DNA of 11,519 nucleotides, taken from Polaromonas sp. YR568 (GTDB taxonomy: Bacteria; Pseudomonadota; Gammaproteobacteria; Burkholderiales; Burkholderiaceae). The DNA lies in assembly GCA_945871335.1 (NCBI GenBank), contig CAMBWM010000057.1, forward strand, positions 1 to 11,519, given 5' to 3'. Position 1 is the stretch's first letter, and each line of letters starts with the position of its first letter. A program made the position numbers and the translations under genes. Positions 6,283 through 11,519 of this stretch are shown here, piece after piece. Under the pieces are notes generated by a model. That model was not told the DNA's origin. It saw only the letters and a list, made by a program, of their open reading frames with translations, and made no database searches.

Positions 6283-6344
6283 CAAAACAAAAATCTAATC
6301 GCGGCATTGCATGGTGATGTAGCTGCGAAGTTTTTCTATGCCGC
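6283..6344 (-). terminator. Weak candidate terminator for xth
   Basis: Read on the - strand past the xth stop, GCGGCAT (6344-6338) can pair with ATGCCGC (6307-6301) across a 30-base loop. A T-rich run (TTTTTGTTTTG) follows a few bases later at about 6292-6282. The stem is only 7 bp and the loop is long, so this is a weak prediction. The rest of 6246-6347 shows no gene and no better terminator for the peptidase gene. Confidence 0.3.
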
Positions 6345-6347
6345 CCC

Positions 6348-7178
6348 TCAAAGCGCAAACTCATAGCCCACAGTAATGGGCGCATGGTCTGAAAACCGCT
6401 CGTCTTTGTAAATCGCTTCGCTGCGCGCCAGTGCGGCAAAGGCCGGGGTGGCCAGGTGGTAGTCGAGCCGCCAGCCTACGTTCTTGGCGTAGGCCTGGCC
6501 GCGGTTGCTCCACCATGTGTAGCAGGCGTCAGTGGTGTCGGGTTGCAAGTGCCGGTACACATCGACCAGACCGCCGCCGGTTTCGTCGTGGCGCAGCAGG
6601 TTGCTCATCCAGTCGCGTTCTTCGGGCAAAAAGCCGCTGTTCTTTTTGTTGCCCTTGAAGTTTTTCAAATCAATTTCCTGGTGCGCGATGTTGATGTCGC
6701 CGCACAGCACTACTTCGCGACCGCCGCTTTTGAGCGCCAACAGGTGCGGACGCAGTTCTGCCAGAAAGCGGAACTTGGCGGCCTGGCGGTCCTCGCCAGA
6801 AGAGCCGCTGGGAAAGTAGCAGCTGATGATGGACAGCTTGGGCGCCACGCTGCGGCCGGGGCGGTCAAATCGCAACTCTACGTAGCGGCCTTCGGCGTCA
6901 AATTCGCTGGAGCCGTAACCGATGTTGACATCGCTCGGTTCGTGCCGGGTGTACACGCCCACGCCGGAGTAGCCTTTTTTCTCAGCGAACTGAAAGTGGC
7001 CTTGGAGGCCGGCCAGTGACTCGAAGCGCCCGGCCATGTCGGGGGCTTGGGCCTTGATCTCCTGCACGCAAATACAATCGGGCTTGGCTTTTTCAAGCCA
7101 GGCCTCGACGCCCTTGCTGGTGGCGGAGCGGATACCGTTGAGGTTGAGGCTGGTGAGTGTGAACAAGGAATTTCCCAT
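6348..7178 (-). CDS. xth: Exodeoxyribonuclease III family (AP endonuclease) Xth
   Basis: This 276-residue cytoplasmic, Mg-dependent nuclease belongs to the family that cuts DNA 5' of abasic sites and degrades 3' ends in base-excision repair. Active-site motifs of the exonuclease-endonuclease-phosphatase fold are all present: LNLNGIRSA (N14), CVQEIKAQ (metal ligand E40), SCYFPSG (Y121), LCGDINIAH (D161, N163), GWRLDYHLA (D239) and RFSDHAPI (D264, H265). The length matches the family (about 255-280). The start is not settled. ATG 7178 overlaps the pyrE ATG on the opposite strand and has no Shine-Dalgarno. A TTG at 7166 would begin MFTLTSLNLNG, which fits family N-termini better, with GGGA upstream. 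An ATG at 7205 would add MSLAGFIVV. The gene is divergent from pyrE and convergent with the M48 gene. Confidence 0.94.
   Translation of the reverse strand: MGNSLFTLTSLNLNGIRSATSKGVEAWLEKAKPDCICVQEIKAQAPDMAGRFESLAGLQGHFQFAEKKGYSGVGVYTRHEPSDVNIGYGSSEFDAEGRYVELRFDRPGRSVAPKLSIISCYFPSGSSGEDRQAAKFRFLAELRPHLLALKSGGREVVLCGDINIAHQEIDLKNFKGNKKNSGFLPEERDWMSNLLRHDETGGGLVDVYRHLQPDTTDACYTWWSNRGQAYAKNVGWRLDYHLATPAFAALARSEAIYKDERFSDHAPITVGYEFAL
7165..7170 (+). promoter_or_regulatory. Shine-Dalgarno site of pyrE
   Basis: AAGGAA sits 6 bases before ATG 7177 and supports this start over earlier in-frame starts back to 7036, which lie inside the divergent xth gene. The site itself overlaps the first codons of xth. 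Confidence 0.75.
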
Positions 7179-7878
7179 GACAACGATGAAACCGGCCAAC
7201 GACATGCTGGCCCAGGAGTTTGTGCAATTCTCGCTGGATTGTGGGGTGCTCAAGTTCGGGGAGTTCAAAACCAAGGCCGGCCGCATGAGCCCCTATTTTT
7301 TCAATGCCGGTTTGTTTGACGACGGCGCCAAGCTCGGGCGCCTGGCCGGCTTTTATGCGCAGCGCCTGGTGGGCAGCGGCATCGAGTTCGACATGATTTT
7401 TGGCCCGGCCTACAAGGGCATTCCTTTGGGTGCGGCGGTGGCCATTGAGCTGGCGCGGCTGGGGCGCAACGTGCCATTTGCCTACAACCGCAAAGAGGCC
7501 AAAGACCACGGCGAGGGCGGCAGCCTGGTGGGCGCACCGCTGAAAGGGCGTGTGCTGATCGTTGACGACGTGATGAGCGCCGGCACGGCCGCGCGCGAGT
7601 CGATTGCGCTGATCAAGGCGGCCGGCGCTACGCCGCATGCGGTAGCTATTGCGCTGGACCGCCAGGAAATGGCGACTGAAACCCAGGCCGACGGCAGCAC
7701 CCGCGATGTGACCTACAGCGCCGTGCAGTACGTGCGCGAGCAGGTTGGCTTGCAGGTGTGCGCCATTGCGGAGCTCAGCGACTTGCTGGCCTTCCTGAGC
7801 GCGCAAGGTGGCTTGGGAACTTTAGCTGCTAGCCTGCCAGCTGTGCAGGCTTACCGCGACCGCTACGGCGTGCAGTGA
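7177..7878 (+). CDS. pyrE: Orotate phosphoribosyltransferase PyrE
   Basis: This 233-residue cytoplasmic enzyme joins orotate to PRPP to give orotidine 5'-monophosphate, the fifth step of pyrimidine synthesis. Seen motifs are FKTKAGRMSPYFFNAG (31-46, orotate/PRPP-binding loop), FGPAYKGIPLG (75-85, with K80), NRKEAKDHGEGG (104-115, the flexible catalytic loop with its lysines) and the PRPP-binding signature VLIVDDVMSAGTAARE (126-141). The C-terminus AYRDRYGVQ is typical of the family. The length is slightly above the usual 213-225, with extra residues mainly around 165-178 (MATETQADGSTRD). It is head to head with xth with no intergenic space, so its promoter must lie within the xth coding region; I did not find a convincing one. 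It converges on the DUF1993 gene 31 bases away. Confidence 0.96.
   Translation: MTTMKPANDMLAQEFVQFSLDCGVLKFGEFKTKAGRMSPYFFNAGLFDDGAKLGRLAGFYAQRLVGSGIEFDMIFGPAYKGIPLGAAVAIELARLGRNVPFAYNRKEAKDHGEGGSLVGAPLKGRVLIVDDVMSAGTAARESIALIKAAGATPHAVAIALDRQEMATETQADGSTRDVTYSAVQYVREQVGLQVCAIAELSDLLAFLSAQGGLGTLAASLPAVQAYRDRYGVQ
7831..7851. repeat. Perfect 7-bp inverted repeat inside the pyrE 3' end
   Basis: AGCCTGC, spacer CAGCTGT, GCAGGCT. It follows TTTAGCTGCT (7821-7830). The arrangement resembles a second interspersed hairpin I recall from Comamonadaceae (TAGCTGCTAGCGCTT ... AAGCGCTAGAGG), but the arms differ and the encoded PyrE C-terminus has normal length. It may be chance. Confidence 0.3.
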
Positions 7879-7886
7879 AGCCAGCG

Positions 7887-7909
7887 GCCTGAAGCCCTTG
7901 GCTTGAGGC
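7887..7909. terminator. Hairpin between convergent pyrE and DUF1993 genes
   Basis: GCCTGAAGCC, loop CTT, GGCTTGAGGC. The 10-base arms pair except for one central G-G mismatch. The hairpin fills almost the whole 31-base gap between the pyrE stop (7876-7878) and the stop of the opposing gene (7910-7912). No T-tract is present on either side, so its strength as an intrinsic terminator is doubtful; its position suits a shared 3'-end structure. Confidence 0.5.
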
Positions 7910-8425
7910 TTAGCTGCCTGCGCCCATCAAAAACTCATTTTTGCCGATGACCACGCCGTTGTGGCGCAGGATGGCATAAGCCGTGGTGATGTGGAAAAAC
8001 ATATTAGGCAGCGCCCAGTTTTTCAGGTAGTCCTCGCCGCTCATCGTGCGCGTGGCGGTCTTGCCGGACGGGAAGGTGACTTGCTTGTCTTCCAGGCCGT
8101 CGAGTGCGTCAGGCGGCACGGTTTTCAGCCAGGCCAGCGTTTTGTCGATGCGGCCGACCAACGCTTCGAGCGTTTCTTCGGTGTTTTCAAATACCGGCGC
8201 TTCCAGCCCCGAGATGCGCGCGGCGCACAGCTTGGCAGCATCACAGGCAATACAAATCTGCCTTTTGAAGGGCAGCATGTCCGGCGACAGCCGGAACTGC
8301 ACCAGCGCCTGTTCGTCATAGCCCCGGGCCTGAACGTCGGCCTGTGCCTTGGTCAACAGATGACGCAAATTACCCAGGAACTTGGCAAAAACGGGCAGGC
8401 TGGCGGAAGAAAGAGAGAGGGTCAT
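7910..8425 (-). CDS. DUF1993 family protein
   Basis: This 171-residue soluble protein has no signal peptide or membrane segment. Family-type stretches are LPVFAKFLGNLRHLLTKAQ near the N-terminus, LSPDMLPFKRQICIACDAAK at about 46-65, and the C-terminal NMFFHITTAYAILRHNGVVI followed by GKNEFL. This matches the DUF1993 family, which is all-helical and, as I recall, related to the DinB-like fold. No enzymatic activity is established, so none is assigned. ATG 8425 is supported by AGGAG 8 bases upstream. It lies 50 bases after gatB on the same strand; the gap is AT-rich (TATATT at 8468-8463 could be a -10, without a good -35), so it may be the last gene of the gat operon or have its own promoter. 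Confidence 0.85.
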   Translation of the reverse strand: MTLSLSSASLPVFAKFLGNLRHLLTKAQADVQARGYDEQALVQFRLSPDMLPFKRQICIACDAAKLCAARISGLEAPVFENTEETLEALVGRIDKTLAWLKTVPPDALDGLEDKQVTFPSGKTATRTMSGEDYLKNWALPNMFFHITTAYAILRHNGVVIGKNEFLMGAGS

Positions 8426-8475
8426 GAAGCGGGCTCCTGAGGGTTGTGTTGAAAGCGGGAAAAATATAAAAACGA

Positions 8476-9990
8476 TCAGTCGAGCTTTTTCTTGAGCAAC
8501 TCGTTAACCTGCGCCGGGTTGGCCTTGCCCTTGCTGGCCTTCATGGCCATGCCGACCAGGGCGTTGAAGGCCTTGGCGTTACCGGCCTTGTACTCTTCGA
8601 CATTCTTGGCGTTGGCGGCCAGTACTTCGTCAATGATGGCTTCGAGCGCGCTGCTGTCGTTCATCTGGCGCAGGCCTTTCGCGTCGATGATGGCATCGAC
8701 TTCGCCAACCGTTCCAACTGCACCGACACCTGTAAGGGCTACTGTTACATCGTTGGATGCCAAGGCCCACAAGCCCTCAAAGACCTGACGCGCGGCACTG
8801 TTGCTAATGATGTTGTCGTTGATACGCATAACCAAAGTCGCCAGTTGACCGGCGCTGACGCGTTGCTCAACTTGCGCGAAGTCCAAGCCATCCGCATTTA
8901 GCCGCCGCGACACCTCGCCCATGATCCAGTTGCTAGCTAATTTAGGGTGGCCGCAGGCCTTGGCCGTTTCTTCAAAATAAGCCGCCATCGCCATGCTTTG
9001 CGTAAGTTGCGATGCGTCGTACTCTGGCAGCCCGTAGTCCCGCACAAACCGCGCCGCCATCACCCAGGGCAGCTCCACCATCTCTGAGCGCACGCGCTCA
9101 ACCCAGTCGCGGCCGATCACCAGCGGGGGCAGGTCGGGGTCGGGGAAGTAGCGGTAGTCGGCGGCGTCTTCTTTGGTGCGCATGGCGCGGGTCTCGCCGG
9201 TGTCGGGGTTGAAGAGCACCGTGGCTTGTTGGATGTCGCGTCCCTCTTCAATCTCTTCAATCTGCCAGCGCACTTCATAGTCAATGGCCTGCTGCATGAA
9301 CTTGAAGCTGTTGAGGTTTTTGATCTCGCGCCGCGTGCCCAGCGCAGCGCCGGGCTTGCGTACCGACACATTGGCGTCGCAGCGGAAAGATCCCTCTTGC
9401 ATATTGCCATCGCAAATGCCAATCCAAGTGACGATCTCGTGCAGCTTTTTGGCATAGGCCACGGCCTCGTCGCTGCTGCGTATGTCGGGCTCGGTCACGA
9501 TCTCCAGCAACGGCGTGCCGGCGCGGTTCAGGTCAATGCCGGTTTGGCCTCCACCTCCGAGTGATGAGTCCTCGTGCAGCGACTTGCCTGCGTCCTCTTC
9601 CAGATGCGCGCGCACCAGGCGCACGGTTTTTTTCTCGTCGCCCAGCAAGAAACTGACTTCGCCGCCCTGCACCACCGGAATCTCAAACTGACTGATCTGG
9701 TAACCCTTGGGCAGGTCGGGGTAGAAGTAGTTTTTGCGCGCAAATATGCTGCGCTCGGCGATGTGCGAGCCCAGCGCCAGGCCGAGTTCAATGGCGCGCT
9801 CGACCGCGCCCAGGTTCATCACCGGCAGTGTGCCGGGCAAGGCCAGGTCCACGGCGCAGGCCTGGGTGTTGGGCTCAGCGCCAAAGGCGGTGGGCGCGCG
9901 GCTGAAGATTTTGCTTTGCGTGGAGAGTTGGGCGTGGGTCTCAAAGCCGATCACCACTTCGTAGCCCTGAACCAGTTTGGCGGCGCTCAT
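8476..9990 (-). CDS. gatB: Asp/Glu-tRNA amidotransferase subunit B
   Basis: This 504-residue subunit of the GatCAB complex phosphorylates mischarged Glu-tRNA(Gln) or Asp-tRNA(Asn) and transfers the ammonia made by GatA, giving Gln- or Asn-tRNA. Signatures are [10 protein letters not shown] (13-22), [18 protein letters not shown] (84-101), [16 protein letters not shown] (126-141), [19 protein letters not shown] (151-169) and [16 protein letters not shown] (196-211). The C-terminal tRNA-binding YqeY-like tail ends in [21 protein letters not shown] 9990 overlaps the gatA stop as ATGA, with GGGAG 7 bases upstream, so translation is probably coupled. It is somewhat longer than the usual 475-490; a Gly/Val/Thr-rich insert at about 412-429 (DNA 8704-8757) accounts for most of this and uses less GC-rich codons than its surroundings. 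Confidence 0.97.
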   Translation of the reverse strand: MSAAKLVQGYEVVIGFETHAQLSTQSKIFSRAPTAFGAEPNTQACAVDLALPGTLPVMNLGAVERAIELGLALGSHIAERSIFARKNYFYPDLPKGYQISQFEIPVVQGGEVSFLLGDEKKTVRLVRAHLEEDAGKSLHEDSSLGGGGQTGIDLNRAGTPLLEIVTEPDIRSSDEAVAYAKKLHEIVTWIGICDGNMQEGSFRCDANVSVRKPGAALGTRREIKNLNSFKFMQQAIDYEVRWQIEEIEEGRDIQQATVLFNPDTGETRAMRTKEDAADYRYFPDPDLPPLVIGRDWVERVRSEMVELPWVMAARFVRDYGLPEYDASQLTQSMAMAAYFEETAKACGHPKLASNWIMGEVSRRLNADGLDFAQVEQRVSAGQLATLVMRINDNIISNSAARQVFEGLWALASNDVTVALTGVGAVGTVGEVDAIIDAKGLRQMNDSSALEAIIDEVLAANAKNVEEYKAGNAKAFNALVGMAMKASKGKANPAQVNELLKKKLD

Positions 9991-11450
9991 GCTGCGGCTC
10001 CCGGTTGTTGTTGTTGGTGGTCGGTGGCCAATTGGTACTGGTGCGCCACATTCAGCAGCTTGGCTTCTTGCAAGTAGTTGCCAATGAGCTGCAGCCCCAC
10101 TGGCATGCCGCCTTCGCCCAGGCCGACGGGCAGGCTCATGCAGGGCAAACCCGCCAAGGATGCAGGCAGGGTAAAGATGTCAGCCAGGTAGCTGGCCACT
10201 GGGTCGTCGGATTTGTCGCCTAGCTTCCAGGCGGTGGTGGGTGCCACCGGGCCGGCGATCACGTCGCACTGGGCAAATGCGCTTTGGAAGTCGTCTGCGA
10301 TCATTCGGCGGATTTTTTGCGCTTGCAGGTAGTACGCGTCGTAGTAGCCGTGCGAAAGCACATAGGCGCCGGTCATGATGCGGCGTTTGACCTCCTGGCC
10401 AAAGCCCTCGGCGCGGGTCTTTTTGTACATGTCGGTCAGGTCGGCAAAATCAGCGGTGCGGTGGCCGAACTTGACGCCGTCAAAGCGGCTGAGGTTGGAG
10501 CTGGCTTCAGCCGGGGCGATGATGTAATAAACCGGGATGGAGAGCTCGGTGCGCGGCAAGGCAATGGGTACCAGTGTGGCGCCTTGCGCCTGCAATTGCG
10601 CAAGTGCTGCGTCAATGGCGCGGCGTACATCGGAGGCCAGGCCTTCGCCAAAAAACTCTTTGGGCACCCCCACGCGCAGGCCTTTGAGCTTGTCGCCCAG
10701 GCCGGCCGAAAAATCTTCAGCTGCCACATCCAGCGAAGTCGAATCCCGGTCTAGATCCGGCCCACACATGGCTGTGAGCAGCAGCGCGCAATCTTCGGCG
10801 CTGCGCGCCATCGGTCCGGCCTGGTCCAGGCTGGAGGCGTAGGCCACCATGCCGTAGCGGCTGGCGCGGCCATAGGTCGGTTTGATGCCGGTGATGCCGC
10901 AAAACGCGGCGGGTTGGCGGATGGAGCCGCCGGTGTCGGTGCCGGTGGCGGCAGGTGTCAGGCGCGCGGCCAAGGCAGCGGCGCTGCCGCCCGAGGAGCC
11001 GCCGGGCACATGCGCGGTGTTCCAGGGGTTGTTGACCGCGCCATAAGCTGAGTTTTCGTTGGCAGAACCCATGGCGAACTCGTCGCAGTTGAGCTTGCCC
11101 AAAGTCACCATGCCGGCCTGGCGCAGGCGCGCCACCACGGTGGCGTCAAAGGGTGAGCGGTAGCCGCTCAGCATGCGTGAGCCTGCGGTCGTAGCCAGGT
11201 CTTTGGTGACAAAGACGTCTTTGTGCGCGATGGGCACGCCTTCAAGCGGGCCGGCGGTGCCTGCGGCCAGTTTGGCGTCGGATTCACGGGCCTGGGCAAG
11301 GGTGACTTCGCTGTTGATGTCCAAAAACGCGTTGTGCGGGTTGCCGCCCAAACGGGCTAAAAAACGGGTAGCGACTTCAACCGCGCTCACTTTTTTGTTT
11401 TTGAGCAGGGCCGCCAGTTCGGCCACGCTCAGGTTGTGCAGTTCATCCAT
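9987..11450 (-). CDS. gatA: Asp/Glu-tRNA amidotransferase subunit A
   Basis: This 487-residue amidase-signature subunit of GatCAB hydrolyses glutamine and passes ammonia to GatB. The Ser-cisSer-Lys triad is seen as K77 (PIAHKDVF), S152 ([15 protein letters not shown]) and S176 ([15 protein letters not shown]), numbered two below the S. aureus residues K79, S154 and S178. [22 protein letters not shown] and [20 protein letters not shown] are also typical. The length is normal. The C-terminus carries a short QQQQ run from four CAA codons (10016-10005) before PGAAA, which is variable in the family and may differ between strains. The start ATG 11450 lies 3 bases after the gatC stop, and the end overlaps gatB by 4 bases, so the gatCAB order and coupling are classic. 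Confidence 0.97.
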   Translation of the reverse strand: MDELHNLSVAELAALLKNKKVSAVEVATRFLARLGGNPHNAFLDINSEVTLAQARESDAKLAAGTAGPLEGVPIAHKDVFVTKDLATTAGSRMLSGYRSPFDATVVARLRQAGMVTLGKLNCDEFAMGSANENSAYGAVNNPWNTAHVPGGSSGGSAAALAARLTPAATGTDTGGSIRQPAAFCGITGIKPTYGRASRYGMVAYASSLDQAGPMARSAEDCALLLTAMCGPDLDRDSTSLDVAAEDFSAGLGDKLKGLRVGVPKEFFGEGLASDVRRAIDAALAQLQAQGATLVPIALPRTELSIPVYYIIAPAEASSNLSRFDGVKFGHRTADFADLTDMYKKTRAEGFGQEVKRRIMTGAYVLSHGYYDAYYLQAQKIRRMIADDFQSAFAQCDVIAGPVAPTTAWKLGDKSDDPVASYLADIFTLPASLAGLPCMSLPVGLGEGGMPVGLQLIGNYLQEAKLLNVAHQYQLATDHQQQQPGAAA

Positions 11451-11453
11451 GGC

Positions 11454-11519
11454 TTATTCAATCACTTTCGGAACCAGAAACAGGCCGCGTTCCACGGCCG
11501 GTGCGCTGCGCTGGTTGGC
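11454..11519 (-). CDS. gatC: Asp/Glu-tRNA amidotransferase subunit C, 3' end
   Basis: Only the last 21 codons and the TAA stop are in the window. They read ANQRSAPAVERGLFLVPKVI followed by a final E. The ending AVERGLFLVPKVIE is the conserved C-terminus of GatC, the small subunit that wraps around and stabilises the GatA-GatB interface. The stop is 3 bases before the gatA ATG. The N-terminal part lies beyond the window. Confidence 0.93.
   Translation of the reverse strand, partial: ANQRSAPAVERGLFLVPKVIE

Noticed and set aside
8463..8491. TATATT as a promoter for the DUF1993 gene
   Set aside because: The -35 position (GAAAAA at 17 bp) does not match; it is kept only as a remark in the gene entry.
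8929..8950. TTGCTAGCTAATTTAGGG-like AT-rich motif in gatB, reminiscent of an interspersed repeat
   Set aside because: It encodes the conserved [10 protein letters not shown] segment of GatB in the normal position, so the codons explain it.
1..11519. CRISPR arrays, tRNA/rRNA genes, transposases, phage or toxin-antitoxin genes
   Set aside because: I looked on both strands and saw no spaced direct repeats, no tRNA-like cloverleaf, and no protein with such motifs.

Overview
The window is about 62-65% GC (estimated by eye). Its gene content and protein sequences fit a betaproteobacterium of the order Burkholderiales, most likely family Comamonadaceae (Polaromonas/Rhodoferax/Acidovorax-like). The grounds are the gatCAB order, the divergent xth/pyrE pair, a DUF1993 protein, ilvE followed by a CHCC zinc-finger gene, and a repeat at 2409-2476 that resembles an interspersed element I remember from that family. 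This is a chromosomal housekeeping region. I see no tRNA, rRNA, CRISPR array, transposase, phage gene or defence system, and no gene-free stretch longer than about 110 bases.

Layout: (1) Positions 1-1737, + strand: the tail of an unidentified gene, a small two-helix membrane protein, ilvE (branched-chain aminotransferase) and a CHCC zinc-finger protein two bases behind it. (2) Positions 1754-5377, - strand, read right to left: an AmpG-type MFS permease, an OmpR/PhoB-family response regulator and its sensor kinase. Just upstream of the regulator are three contiguous 11-bp units containing a GTAAA-N6-GTAAA pair, the form of a CpxR box. (3) Positions 5430-6245, + strand: an exported M48 zinc metallopeptidase, divergent from ampG, with a good sigma70-type promoter between them. 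(4) Positions 6348-7878: xth (exonuclease III family, -) and pyrE (orotate phosphoribosyltransferase, +), head to head with overlapping start codons. (5) Positions 7910-11519, - strand: gatC (3' end only), gatA and gatB as a tight operon for the Asp-tRNA(Asn)/Glu-tRNA(Gln) amidotransferase, followed by a DUF1993 protein. Convergent gene ends carry compact hairpins at 1745-1763 and 7887-7909.

Functionally, the centre of the window has an envelope theme: a muropeptide permease, a Cpx-like two-component pair and a periplasmic M48 protease. A shared regulon is inference only. The most unusual feature is in the sensor kinase. A REP-like palindromic repeat is read through in frame in the hairpin between the two dimerisation helices, giving an abnormally long linker right after the phospho-accepting histidine domain helix. 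The rest is ordinary core metabolism and translation, and I do not see a complete undescribed system.
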